This document shows, in pieces, positions 9,265 to 18,109 of a stretch of 64,000 nt of DNA. Below the pieces are notes generated by a model. It made no database searches. It saw only the letters and a list, made by a program, of their open reading frames with translations, and was not told the origin of the DNA. Source of the DNA: Orlajensenia sp037404875. GTDB lineage: Bacteria > Actinomycetota > Actinomycetes > Actinomycetales > Microbacteriaceae. The position numbers and the translations under genes were made by a program. Positions within the stretch are counted from its first letter, which is position 1. Each line of letters begins with the position of its first letter. The DNA lies in contig NZ_JBBELO010000017.1 in NCBI RefSeq assembly GCF_037404875.1, positions 62,001 through 126,000 on the forward strand, read 5' to 3'.

Positions 9265-10734
9265 TCAGTACGCCCCTTCGCTGGCCAGCACCGCGCGAAC
9301 GGTGCGCCAGAGGATGTTGAAGTCGCCGGTCAGGGTCCAGTTCTCGACGTAGAAGAGGTCGAGGCGAACGGATTCGTCCCAGCTGAGGTTGGATCGGCCG
9401 CTGACCTGCCAGAGGCCCGTGATGCCCGGCTTCACGAGGAAGCGGCGGTGAACGTACTCGGCATACTCGCGCACCTCGCGCTCGAGGGGAGGCCGCGGTC
9501 CCACGAGCGACATCGAGCCGCCCAGCACGTTGAACAGCTGCGGCAACTCGTCGAGGCTGAACCGCCGAAGCAGGGCGCCGATCGGCGTCACGCGAGGGTC
9601 GTCCTTCATCTTGAACAGCACGCTGTTGCCGGCATCGCGCTGCTGCTGGCGCAACTGCTCGAGCATCTCCTCGGCGTTCTGGTACATCGAGCGGAACTTG
9701 AGCATGTCGAAATGCTCGCCGCGCAGGCCCACCCGCTGCTGGCGGAACAGCACGGGACCGGGGCTGGAGCGCGCGACCACGATGGCCACGATGACGAGCA
9801 GCGGCGAGAGCAGGGCGATGAGCGTCGCAGACACGGTGATGTCGAAGGCGCGCTTGAGGTAGAGCTTTCGCCCTTCGTACCGCGGCGTCTCGACGTGGAT
9901 GAGGGGAAGTCCCGCAACAGGTCGGGTGTGCAGTCGAGGGCCGCCGATGTCGGTCAGGCTCGGCGCGACGATGAGGTGCTGACGGCCCGGCTCGAGCGAC
10001 CAGCTGAGTTCCCGTACCCGGTCCGAGGAGAGCTCGTTCGCGCTCGTGATCACGACGGTGTCCGCCCCGGATGCCTCGACGGCATCCAGCAGCCGATCCA
10101 GGTTGCCCGATATGGGGATCTCGGTTCCCTCGATGTACCCGGCGACCTCTCCCGATGACGTGCAGGCGCCCACGACGTGGTAACCCGCTTCGGGGGTGCG
10201 ACTGAGGTCGGCCGCGGTCCTGGCGACCGAATCGGGAGTGCCGACGAGGAGGACCTGGGACGAGTAGGCGCCTGCCCGGCGCTGAACCTGCAGCCAGTGC
10301 CGCCAGAACCATCGTGAGAGCACGAGGCCGACGAGGCCGAGTGGGAAGCCGATGAGAACGTAGCGGCGCGCGATGTCGACGTTGGTCAGGTACGCGGCGA
10401 TCGCCATCACGCCGAAGAGGAAGAACGAGGCCTGCAGCAGTCGACGGTACTCGGTCGACCCGGTACCCACGACACGTGAGGAGCGCGAACCGTTCGCGGC
10501 GAGGGCGGCGAGCCAGACGAGCCCGCAGCCGAGGCTCAGGAGCAGCGAAGCGGCGAGCGAGGGTTCCACCGCCGCGCCTGTGGCCCGCCCCAGCACCTGG
10601 GCGATGATCACCGCCGCGAAGACGACGACGGCATCGCTGACGGCGAGTCGGCGGGCATAACGCACCTCCCAGCTCGCCGGCTCCCGCGTGGTGGCGGGTG
10701 CGAGCATCCGGGCATCGGTGACGGCACGGCTCAT
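9265..10734 (-). CDS. Priming polyprenyl-phosphate sugar phosphotransferase (exopolysaccharide initiation)
   Basis: 489 residues. The N-terminal half has four or five transmembrane helices and a CoA-binding-like soluble region. The C-terminal bacterial sugar transferase domain starts at the YLKRAFDI helix and carries LKFRSM, DELPQLFN, VGPRPP and KPGITGLWQVSGR. The family moves a sugar-1-phosphate onto undecaprenyl phosphate to start a repeat unit at the inner face of the membrane. The frame continues far upstream through the neighbouring gene, so I placed the start at ATG 10734, with GAGGATGAG upstream. That ATG overlaps the stop of a 29-codon leader ORF (ATGA). A close paralogue lies at 60636. 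Confidence 0.93.
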   Translation of the reverse strand: MSRAVTDARMLAPATTREPASWEVRYARRLAVSDAVVVFAAVIIAQVLGRATGAAVEPSLAASLLLSLGCGLVWLAALAANGSRSSRVVGTGSTEYRRLLQASFFLFGVMAIAAYLTNVDIARRYVLIGFPLGLVGLVLSRWFWRHWLQVQRRAGAYSSQVLLVGTPDSVARTAADLSRTPEAGYHVVGACTSSGEVAGYIEGTEIPISGNLDRLLDAVEASGADTVVITSANELSSDRVRELSWSLEPGRQHLIVAPSLTDIGGPRLHTRPVAGLPLIHVETPRYEGRKLYLKRAFDITVSATLIALLSPLLVIVAIVVARSSPGPVLFRQQRVGLRGEHFDMLKFRSMYQNAEEMLEQLRQQQRDAGNSVLFKMKDDPRVTPIGALLRRFSLDELPQLFNVLGGSMSLVGPRPPLEREVREYAEYVHRRFLVKPGITGLWQVSGRSNLSWDESVRLDLFYVENWTLTGDFNILWRTVRAVLASEGAY

Positions 10735-10820
10735 CGGCTCATCCTCACGTCGCGCGGCATGATCGGCAGTCGCGCGGCGCGCGCGGCTGCGGATCGGACG
10801 GGTGTGTCCATGGTTCGCAT
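10731..10820 (-). CDS. Possible 29-aa leader peptide overlapping the priming transferase start
   Basis: A 29-codon ORF on the minus strand starts at ATG 10820, directly after a strong GGAGG (TTGGAGGGCCG). It ends in CGA-TGA, with the TGA overlapping the downstream ATG as ATGA. The peptide is Arg/Ala-rich with no membrane segment. GC at third positions (about 79% by eye) is lower than in the neighbouring long genes, so a regulatory or translational-coupling leader is as likely as a functional peptide. The second priming transferase at 60636 has the same arrangement. Confidence 0.4.
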   Translation of the reverse strand: MRTMDTPVRSAAARAARLPIMPRDVRMSR

Positions 10821-10898
10821 CGGCCCTCCAAGTGGTTGTGAGGCGCAGTGGGTCAGGGCGCACCGCGTCGGTGCGTTCCGTTTGCCTATGGTCACGAA

Positions 10899-12065
10899 TC
10901 AGGGGATTCGAGAGTCTTCTGTCGCTACCGGGGCTGGCCCGGTCTGCGAGGTCTGGGGCGCCTCGGTAGCGACCGGGGTCGACACGGGTGCGGCCGCAGC
11001 GACCTGGGTGCGCGGCCGGAAGCGGAACCACTCCGGCGGCTCGTAGAAGACGCGCAGCGGGGAGCGGATGGCGGCCTTCTCGAGGGCGAGCGAGAGCATC
11101 ACCGCGACGGCGATCATGAGGATCGGCGCGACGACTCCGAGCACAGGCCCCTCGAGCGTGATGCCGACGGCGTACAGCCCGCACGCGATCAGCACGATGA
11201 AGAGCGTGTGACCGAGGTAGACCGGCAGGGTGTTGCGCCCGAGGATCGAGAGCGGTCGCACCCGCCGCAGGATGAGGGCGATCGCGATGCCGGCGGCGAG
11301 GCCGAGAACCCGCATGGCCAGGCCGACGAAGGGCACGAAGACGATCCCGAGGGAGTAGACCGCCCACTGCACGAGCAGCCACACGGCGATGGGGATGGGC
11401 AGCTGCCACCACCGCGCCCGATCGACGAGGCCGACGATGCTCGTGCGGAAGGTGACGCCGATGGCGAAGAAGACGTAGTAGCTCGGCACGCCCTGCCAGC
11501 CGTCGCCGATGAGCCGCCAGAGGCTGTCGCCGAGGATGGGCTGTGCGATGGTGAGCCAGATGCCCGAGACGAGGGCCGCGCCACCGATGTGGAGCCACAC
11601 CGGCAGCTTCGCGCACGCCCGGGCGACGACGAAGAAGATCGCAAGCGCCCAGAGGAACCAGAGCTCGCCCGAGGGACGGAAGGGGCTCGCGAACAGCCGC
11701 AGCAGGTGGGCGGCGAGCGTGCTGTCCTGCTGGTCGGGCAGGATGAGCGCCGCCGTGTACTTGTACAGGAAGACCAGCGGCTGCCAGAGCAGGAAGACCC
11801 AGATGAACAGGGCCAGCTTTCCGGAGTACAGCTCGCGCCAGCCCTTGGTCATCCACTTGACGCCGAACAGGCCTGACATGGCGAAGAACAGCGGCATCCG
11901 CATCGTGTTGAAGACGCGATTGAAGGCCTGGAGCCATTCCGCTTGGAGGCCGATGAAGCTCAGCCAGTTGAACGTGTGAACTGAGACGACCAGCAGGATC
12001 GAAATCCCTTTGGCGACGTCTACCCAATCGAGCCGCGTCTTCGGGGCGCTCATTTCGTGCTGCAT
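10899..12065 (-). CDS. Acyltransferase-3 family membrane protein (polysaccharide acyl modification)
   Basis: 388 residues with about ten transmembrane helices. The N-terminal signature of acyltransferase 3 is present: RLDWVDVAKGISILLVVSVH at about residues 11-30, with the Arg/Asp pair and the conserved His, followed by RMPLFFAMSG. Members transfer acetyl or other acyl groups to sugars of surface polymers or lipids. The start at 12065 has AAAGGA 8 nt upstream; an alternative ATG is at 12053. The C-terminal 40 residues are a Pro/Ala/Thr-rich cytoplasmic tail. It lies between the flippase and the priming transferase, so exopolysaccharide decoration is the likely job. Confidence 0.88.
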   Translation of the reverse strand: MQHEMSAPKTRLDWVDVAKGISILLVVSVHTFNWLSFIGLQAEWLQAFNRVFNTMRMPLFFAMSGLFGVKWMTKGWRELYSGKLALFIWVFLLWQPLVFLYKYTAALILPDQQDSTLAAHLLRLFASPFRPSGELWFLWALAIFFVVARACAKLPVWLHIGGAALVSGIWLTIAQPILGDSLWRLIGDGWQGVPSYYVFFAIGVTFRTSIVGLVDRARWWQLPIPIAVWLLVQWAVYSLGIVFVPFVGLAMRVLGLAAGIAIALILRRVRPLSILGRNTLPVYLGHTLFIVLIACGLYAVGITLEGPVLGVVAPILMIAVAVMLSLALEKAAIRSPLRVFYEPPEWFRFRPRTQVAAAAPVSTPVATEAPQTSQTGPAPVATEDSRIP

Positions 12066-12169
12066 AGTGAATTCCTTTGCGGTACGCGAACGCTAGGTCT
12101 GCAGGCTATCCAGAGATCGAGCGGCGTTGCCAGCTTTATGAGAATTCTTCATGTTGGCGAAACACAACG

Positions 12170-13456
12170 TTACACAACGGCGGATGCCTCGGCCGGTACG
12201 TCGGCCGACCGTCCGCGCACCAGCCGGCGCAGCCCCCACGCCAGGTCTCGGGGGCGGGGAAGCAGCACCGTCGGCGGGCAGTGAAGCGCCGCGAGCAGCA
12301 GCGCCAGAGCCACTCCGGCAGCGCAGAGGGCGCCGATAGCGGCGCCGAGCGCGCCGAGTCCAGGACCCAGCAGGAGCAGTAACGACACCATGCTGACGAG
12401 GGCCGCCGATTGCGCGAGCGTGAGGCGCAGCCCGCGATTCGCGGCTGCCAGGAGTTCCGAACAGGTCAGGTTCACGGTCACGAGCACCGAAGCCGCGATC
12501 GCCACGTAGACGGCGGCGAATGCCCCCGTGAAGGCTGGGCCGAAGAGAACGAGAACGACGAATGGAGCTGCGATGGCGAGGCCGACGGCGGCGAGCAGGC
12601 CGAGTGCGGCGGCGGCGGAAATCACCGAGCGCGCCAGATGCTGCCGGGCCTCTGCGCTCGCGCCGGCCGCATCGGGAAAGACGCTCGCCGCGAAGGCCAT
12701 CGCGATGAAGATCGGGAGGCCGCCGATGGTCACGGCGACCGAGTAGAGCCCGGACTCGTGGGCACCCAGGATCGGCAGCATGATGACCTGGTCCATGCGC
12801 CGGTAGGCGGTGTCGGCGATCACTCCCCCGTAGAAGGTCAGCGACCCCCGCAGCAGCGCCCGCCAGGGTGCGTAGGCGCCCGCCGGTCCGACGCGGTTCA
12901 GTACCAGCCCGAGCACGAAGGTCGCCAGCGATCCGGCCAGGTTGCACCAGAGCACGGCCGCCACCGAGAGCGCCCCCAGCATCCAGACGCCGAGCAGTGC
13001 GATCACGAACACGAGCGGCTGCGCGAGCTGCATGATCGCGACGGCTCCGAAGCGGCGACGGGATGCGAGCACGGCCGTGTCGTTCATCCAGCTGACAGCG
13101 AAGGGCGCCGCCGTGACGCCGACGAAGGCGGCGAGGGCGGCATCGGCCGGCAGCGCACCGAGCACGGTCGTCGTGAGCACCGCCGCGACGAGGGCGGACG
13201 GCACGACCGTGAGCGCCGCGAGCACGCGGCCGGTACGCACCGCGGAGAACTCGCCGTCGGCGGCGACCCGTCGGCGCACCTCGTACGGCAGCCCGACGCA
13301 GACGAGGATCGGAACGAGGAAGAAAGCGGCGAGGGCGGCCGCGGTCTGCCCCCGACCGGCCGGCCCGAGCCCGTGCGCGATGATGGGGATGCTCGCCAGG
13401 CCCAGCGCCGTGACCGAGAGCCGGCCGACGATCATGAGCGCGGGGCTCTCACGCAC
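12170..13456 (-). CDS. Polysaccharide flippase (MOP/Wzx-like)
   Basis: 428 residues, almost entirely hydrophobic, with about twelve predicted helices. The loop containing YRRMDQVIMLPILGAHESGL is typical of polysaccharide transporters of the MOP superfamily, which flip lipid-linked repeat units across the membrane. The frame runs on upstream inside the preceding gene. I chose GTG 13456, whose codons overlap the upstream TGA at 13451-13449, with GGGAG about 11 nt before it; ATG 13435 is an alternative that removes seven residues. Overlap with the upstream acyltransferase implies translational coupling. Confidence 0.85.
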   Translation of the reverse strand: MRESPALMIVGRLSVTALGLASIPIIAHGLGPAGRGQTAAALAAFFLVPILVCVGLPYEVRRRVAADGEFSAVRTGRVLAALTVVPSALVAAVLTTTVLGALPADAALAAFVGVTAAPFAVSWMNDTAVLASRRRFGAVAIMQLAQPLVFVIALLGVWMLGALSVAAVLWCNLAGSLATFVLGLVLNRVGPAGAYAPWRALLRGSLTFYGGVIADTAYRRMDQVIMLPILGAHESGLYSVAVTIGGLPIFIAMAFAASVFPDAAGASAEARQHLARSVISAAAALGLLAAVGLAIAAPFVVLVLFGPAFTGAFAAVYVAIAASVLVTVNLTCSELLAAANRGLRLTLAQSAALVSMVSLLLLLGPGLGALGAAIGALCAAGVALALLLAALHCPPTVLLPRPRDLAWGLRRLVRGRSADVPAEASAVV

Positions 13457-14765
13457 TGGCACGATCGCTCCCGGCAGCCACTCGGGGGGCACGGAATCCG
13501 CCCCGCCGATCGAGTTCGGCGTGGAAGGCCCGCTCGAAGTCGTCGACGTCGAACAGCCCGGTCTCGTCCCACAGCATGACGTGCACGGCCGATCCGACGC
13601 TCGCGCACTCGATGTAGACGCCGAGCGGAACGAGTTCATGCGCCGTCGTCGCACCGACCACCCGCTCGGTGCTCGAGGCCCACAACCCGCCCATGTCGAC
13701 GACGTCGCCGGAGGGGAGCGAGAGCCGGATCTCGAAGGGACGGCGGGCGACACCGCCGGAGCGTCGGCGGCCGGGAGCGAGGAACGCCTTGAACGCACTG
13801 CGCGCCGAGTTCAGGGCATCGGCGAGGAACCACACCACCGGATCCCCGGCCTTGATGCTGCGGGCGAGGGCGGCGGTCATCACACTCGGGCTCCAGTTCC
13901 CGCCCCGCAGGGTGCCCAGCGTGAGCGAGGCCGTCAGGTTGCCGGGCACGAAATCGGTCCTGCGGAAGTAGCGTCGCAGGTCCACGGGGATGCGCACCCG
14001 GAAGTCGACCTCCGGCGGTCCGATCTCCTCGAGTGCGGCCAGCAGCGTGCTGCCGAGCTTGATCGAGGCGGGCGCACGGCGGCGGGAATCCCCGTCGGCC
14101 ACCCCGACGCCGACGGTGCTCGGGAGCGAACCGATGCGCGCCATGGTCTGGCCGTCCAGCTTCAGGTGCACAAGCCGGGTGAGCGCCACCGACTGCTGCT
14201 TGGTCAAGGTGGCGCTGGCCTGGTAGGCGCAGGCCGTACCGCGGTTCACCTGCCGGTAGTGATCTCGGGCGGCCCGGAGGCGAGTGGGCGAGAACAGCGA
14301 GAAGCGGCGGGCGAGCACGAGGAGGGGCCGTTTGACGCGTTGCGGGTGCGGGTGCGGAAGGGGCATTCCGGCGGCGAGCGCGATGACGTTATTGCCCTCG
14401 ATGCCGGCGCTCGTCCCGTCGAAGAGCTCATGCGGGAGGTCGAAGCCGACGAGCGCACCGGAGAGACGGATGCGCAGTGGCAGTCCGAGCACGGGTTGCT
14501 CGATGCCCGCCTTGACGAGCGTCTCCGCGTCCATGCCGTCGTCGAGTTCGATCACGGCGGCATCCGCGAGTGCATCGATCTCGGAATCGCGGGGTACGCG
14601 CCAGCGCGCGCCGGGAGCATCGCGCACCCGGCGCAGTTCACCGCCCTCGTCGCTGCGGAGGTATTCGCGCAGTCCCCGACGGAAGGCGAGCGCACCGTCC
14701 GGGGTCACAGGTCCGACGACACGCACCATCGTGGCGTGCTCGAACGGCCTGTCCCTGAGACGCAT
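13449..14765 (-). CDS. Condensation-superfamily (CAT/PapA-like) acyltransferase
   Basis: 438 residues, soluble, no signal peptide. The segment GFDLPHELFDGTSAGIEGNN at about residues 128-147 contains the HxxxDG catalytic motif of the chloramphenicol acetyltransferase/NRPS-condensation/PapA superfamily. A later stretch (DFVPGNLTASLTLGTL) resembles the second conserved strand. AAGGGAGG precedes ATG 14765. It is first in the minus-strand polysaccharide unit, overlaps the flippase by 8 bp, and is divergent from the glycosyltransferase unit. I infer acylation of a cytoplasmic lipid-linked sugar or a lipid; the substrate is unknown. The motif is clear but the overall family call rests on little else. 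Confidence 0.6.
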   Translation of the reverse strand: MRLRDRPFEHATMVRVVGPVTPDGALAFRRGLREYLRSDEGGELRRVRDAPGARWRVPRDSEIDALADAAVIELDDGMDAETLVKAGIEQPVLGLPLRIRLSGALVGFDLPHELFDGTSAGIEGNNVIALAAGMPLPHPHPQRVKRPLLVLARRFSLFSPTRLRAARDHYRQVNRGTACAYQASATLTKQQSVALTRLVHLKLDGQTMARIGSLPSTVGVGVADGDSRRRAPASIKLGSTLLAALEEIGPPEVDFRVRIPVDLRRYFRRTDFVPGNLTASLTLGTLRGGNWSPSVMTAALARSIKAGDPVVWFLADALNSARSAFKAFLAPGRRRSGGVARRPFEIRLSLPSGDVVDMGGLWASSTERVVGATTAHELVPLGVYIECASVGSAVHVMLWDETGLFDVDDFERAFHAELDRRGGFRAPRVAAGSDRASA

Positions 14766-14836
14766 GCGCCTCCCTTCGCGAGTAGCGGGAGCGGTGGTAC
14801 TGGCAGGCTACAGAGTCCCAAACAAAAGCCGTAACC

Positions 14837-14857
14837 AAGATGAGAAAACGTCATCTT
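14837..14857. promoter_or_regulatory. Inverted repeat in the divergent polysaccharide promoter region
   Basis: AAGATGA and TCATCTT flank a 7-nt spacer in the 242-bp gap between the two divergent polysaccharide units. The position suits a shared operator controlling both directions. The surrounding sequence is distinctly AT-richer than the genes. No confident -35/-10 pair can be assigned. Confidence 0.35.
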
Positions 14858-15007
14858 GCAGCCATACAACCGAAACATGAGTGGCGCTCGCGACGACGAT
14901 GATGTTTGAATGACCCCCATCACAGGGACGCCGTCGCCCCCCATCGCACGATCAGCCGAGTCTGCACCACGGCGCACGTGGGGTCAAGGAGAGGAAGGGC
15001 GAATCAG

Positions 15008-15694
15008 ATGCGGCGAGTTTTCGCAGCGTTACGCATACTTGCGGTGCTCATCATCGCATTCGCGCTCTACGAGCGCCTTCTCGGTTCGCTCGCGGCCGGG
15101 GAGGGAGTGGACGACTACCTCAGCTACGTGACGGTGCAGACCAACCTCATCGGAGCCGTCGTCTTCGGGATGGGGGCGGTGTTCGCCCTCGCACGGAACC
15201 GCGATCCGCGCTGGTTCACCCTCGTTCGCGCCGGCGCCGTCAGCTACCTGGCCGCCATGGCCGTGCTCTACCTCGGCATCTACGGCCCGGGCGCACTCGT
15301 CGGCGGCTTCTTCTTCTCGCCGACGAACCAGATCATGCACATCATCATCCCGGCGTTCGCCATCATCGACTGGACGTCGGTGCGCGGTCGCACACGACTG
15401 CCGTGGACCGCGGTCGCCGTGATCATGGCGTACCCCGTCGCCTGGATCGCATTGACCGTCGTGAGGGGCGCCATCACCGGCTGGTACCCCTACGAGTTCC
15501 TCGACCCCCAGATGGCCGGAGGCCCGGGACGGGTCGCGGTCTTCGCCGGCCTCATCCTCGTCACGATGGCCCTGCTCGCCTGGGGTGCCGTCGCCATCAA
15601 CCGCAGGGCGACCCGTCCGCGCGTCGTACCGCTGCGCCAACCTGCCTCCCCCGCCCCCATCCGGGTGGAGCGCGAAAGGACTTTACAGCAATGA
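15008..15694 (+). CDS. Pr6Pr-family integral membrane protein
   Basis: 228 residues from ATG 15008, preceded by AAGGAGAGGAAGGG; the frame extends further upstream but without a comparable ribosome site. Six transmembrane helices are apparent. The stretch FFFSPTNQIMHIIIPAFAII, followed by DW, is the hallmark of Pr6Pr/FAR-17a-like membrane proteins, whose biochemical role is not settled. It opens the plus-strand glycosyltransferase unit but is separated from it by 74 bp, so it may be a passenger. Confidence 0.75.
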   Translation: MRRVFAALRILAVLIIAFALYERLLGSLAAGEGVDDYLSYVTVQTNLIGAVVFGMGAVFALARNRDPRWFTLVRAGAVSYLAAMAVLYLGIYGPGALVGGFFFSPTNQIMHIIIPAFAIIDWTSVRGRTRLPWTAVAVIMAYPVAWIALTVVRGAITGWYPYEFLDPQMAGGPGRVAVFAGLILVTMALLAWGAVAINRRATRPRVVPLRQPASPAPIRVERERTLQQ

Positions 15695-15768
15695 CATACA
15701 TTGGAAACCCTGAGCGATCCTCACGTCTGAAACACTGAACGCCAACACAACGAAGACAGGATCAGCGC

Positions 15769-16917
15769 ATGTCGAGATCAGTTGCAATTGTGGGCACGAG
15801 GGGGTACCCGAGCTACTACGGCGGTTTCGAGACCGCGGTACGTCGGCTGGCCCCCTACCTCGTGGAGCACGGCTGGGACGTGACCGTCTACGGGCGTCCC
15901 GAGACTATGAAGCTCGATGACCCCGGACGTGACCCGCGTGTGCACGTGCGCACCACGAGCGGACTGAACTCCCGTTCACTGAGCACCCTGAGCTACGGGC
16001 TGACCGCGGCGATGGACGTGGCGCGCCGCAAGCCCGACGTCGCCCTCGTGATGAACGCGGCGAACGGCTACTGGCTGCCCATCCTGCGCTCCGCCGGCAT
16101 CCCCACGCTCGTGAACGTGGACGGCATCGAATGGGCGCGGGCGAAGTGGGGCCGATTCGCGAAGTCCGTGTTCTACAACGGCGCCCGCATGACCGCCCGC
16201 TACGGCGACCGCATGGTCTACGACGCCCACGCCATCGCCGCCTACTGGCGGCAGGAATTCGGCCTCGACGGCGACTTCATCCCCTACGGCGGAGACGTGC
16301 CAGAGCCTCTCGAACTCGACGAGGACGGGCTGCGGTCGCGGGACTACGCCCTCGTCGTGGCGCGCTTCGTGCCCGAGAACACCGTGCCGGAGTTCCTCTC
16401 GGCGGCCCGGCGCATCTCGCAGCGCGCCGACGTCGTCATCGTCGGCTCCTCCGGATTCGGCGGCGAACTGGACGATGCGGCGCGCTCCCTCGCCGCGGAG
16501 AACCCGCGGGTGCACTGGCTCGGTCACGTGAGCGATGACCGCCGGCTGTTCTCGCTGTGGCAGCACGCCGGCGCCTACTTCCACGGCCACAGCGTGGGCG
16601 GAACGAACCCGGCGCTCGTGCAGGCGATGGCCTGCGGCGCACCGACGGTCGCCCGTGACACCGTCTACAACCGCGAGGTGCTCGGGGAAGCAGCCCTGTT
16701 CACCGAGCCCCAGCCGGATGCGATCGCCGACGCGGTGATCGACCTGCTCGATGACCCCGAACGACAGCGACAACTCAGCACCGCCGCGAAGACGCGCGCA
16801 GTGACGGATTACTCGTGGGCCGGCGTCTGCCAGCGCTACGAGGACGCCCTGCTCCGATTGGTCGGTGAGAAGGCGGCGCGCCGCCCCGAAGAGAAAGTGC
16901 TGGTTCGCCATGAGTGA
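15769..16917 (+). CDS. Glycosyltransferase with DUF1972 domain (rhamnosyltransferase-like, GT-B)
   Basis: 382 residues. The N-terminus VAIVGTRGYPSYYGGFETAV is the DUF1972 signature seen in cps/rhamnosyltransferase-like GT-B enzymes; the C-terminal half is GT4-like with HGHSVGGTNPALVQAMACGAP. It is cytoplasmic and should add a sugar to the lipid-linked repeat unit. It is first of five tightly packed genes (8-bp then 4-bp overlaps) that end with the polymerase-like gene. Donor and linkage cannot be told from sequence. Confidence 0.9.
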   Translation: MSRSVAIVGTRGYPSYYGGFETAVRRLAPYLVEHGWDVTVYGRPETMKLDDPGRDPRVHVRTTSGLNSRSLSTLSYGLTAAMDVARRKPDVALVMNAANGYWLPILRSAGIPTLVNVDGIEWARAKWGRFAKSVFYNGARMTARYGDRMVYDAHAIAAYWRQEFGLDGDFIPYGGDVPEPLELDEDGLRSRDYALVVARFVPENTVPEFLSAARRISQRADVVIVGSSGFGGELDDAARSLAAENPRVHWLGHVSDDRRLFSLWQHAGAYFHGHSVGGTNPALVQAMACGAPTVARDTVYNREVLGEAALFTEPQPDAIADAVIDLLDDPERQRQLSTAAKTRAVTDYSWAGVCQRYEDALLRLVGEKAARRPEEKVLVRHE

Positions 16918-18109
16918 AGCCACGACCGTCATGTTCTGCCACCCCGGAACCGAGCTGTACGGCAGCGATCGGATGGCCGTGGCCAGCGTCGCTGCCCTCG
17001 TCGCTGGAGGCTACCGCGTGATCGTGGTGGTGCCGAACACAGGACCGCTCATCGAGCTGTTCGAGCAGGCCGGAGCCGAGGTGTTCGTCGTGACACTGCC
17101 GGTACTGCGCAAGTCGCTGCTGAAGCCGGCAGCGTTCGCCCGTCTCGGGCTTTCGATGCCCGGCATCCTGCGCAAGGCGCGCCGGCTCATCCGCTCGGCG
17201 CGGGCTGACCTGGTGTACGTCAACACGGTGACCCAGCCCTGGTGGATCGAGGCGGCCCGTCAGGTGCGCCGCCCCACGGTCGTTCACGTGCGCGAGGCCG
17301 AGACCGGGGTGCCCGGAATCGTGCAGCGCGGCCTGGCCTTCCCGCTCGCGTTCGCCACGCAGATCGTCGCGAACAGCGCCTCGACCCGCGACCACGTGGT
17401 CGACAAGGGCATCGGCCTGGCCGCGAAGACCCGCATCATCTACAACGGCAAGGACTGGTCGGCCTACCATCGCAGCGCCTTCGCGGGCATCTCATCCCAG
17501 CCGAACATCCTGCTCGTGGGGCGCATCAGTCCGCGCAAGGGCACCGACACCGCCGTGAAGGCGCTCGGAACGCTCGTGGAGCGCGGCGTCGACGCCCGAC
17601 TGGTCATCGCCGGCGACGTCTTCCCGGGCTACGAGTGGTTCGCCGACGAGGTCAGGCAGCTCGCGACATCGCTCGGGGTCGCGGACCGCTGCGAGTTCAC
17701 CGGCTTCGTCTCCGACACGGCCGACCTGCTCGAGAACGCGGACGTGGTCATCGCCCCTTCGCGGGTCGAGCCCTTCGGCACAGTGGCGGCAGAGGGCATG
17801 GCGGCCGAGCGCCCCACGATCGTCTCCGATGTTCAGGGACTCGTGGAGATCGTCGACTCGGAGGCCGTGGGCTCGGTCTTCCCCGCAGAATCGGCCGAGG
17901 CCCTCGCCGACGCCATTGCGGCCCTCGTGAGCGATCCGCTGCGGGCACAGCGCATGGCGGCCGCGGGCCGGCGGAGCGTGATCGAGCGGTTCTCGGTGCA
18001 GCAGTACGAAGAGGCAACCCTCGCCGTGGTCGCGGACGCGCTCGGCAGGCGAGCTTCGACCCGGCCCGTCGATGCCCCCGCGGCCCTGCAGCAGAAGGCT
18101 GCCGCATGA
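16910..18109 (+). CDS. GT4-family glycosyltransferase
   Basis: 399 residues from ATG 16910, which overlaps the preceding TGA by 8 bp; a longer frame from 16865 would overlap further and lacks a ribosome site. GT-B fold: N-terminal CHPGTELYGSDRMAV acceptor-side motif, middle LLVGRISPRKGTD, and the nucleotide-sugar EPFGTVAAEGMA motif (E-x7-E type) at about residues 283-294. Likely adds a hexose or deoxyhexose in repeat-unit assembly at the inner membrane face. Confidence 0.9.
   Translation: MSEATTVMFCHPGTELYGSDRMAVASVAALVAGGYRVIVVVPNTGPLIELFEQAGAEVFVVTLPVLRKSLLKPAAFARLGLSMPGILRKARRLIRSARADLVYVNTVTQPWWIEAARQVRRPTVVHVREAETGVPGIVQRGLAFPLAFATQIVANSASTRDHVVDKGIGLAAKTRIIYNGKDWSAYHRSAFAGISSQPNILLVGRISPRKGTDTAVKALGTLVERGVDARLVIAGDVFPGYEWFADEVRQLATSLGVADRCEFTGFVSDTADLLENADVVIAPSRVEPFGTVAAEGMAAERPTIVSDVQGLVEIVDSEAVGSVFPAESAEALADAIAALVSDPLRAQRMAAAGRRSVIERFSVQQYEEATLAVVADALGRRASTRPVDAPAALQQKAAA

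Noticed and set aside
7654..10158. Plus-strand 834-codon open frame
   Set aside because: Antisense to the chain-length and priming transferase genes; Arg/Asp/His-rich shadow typical of high-GC DNA, with no domain.
10735..12027. Long upstream extension of the priming transferase frame (to 920 codons)
   Set aside because: It lies inside the acyltransferase gene in another frame and is Arg/Pro/Ala-rich; a good start with ribosome site exists at 10734.
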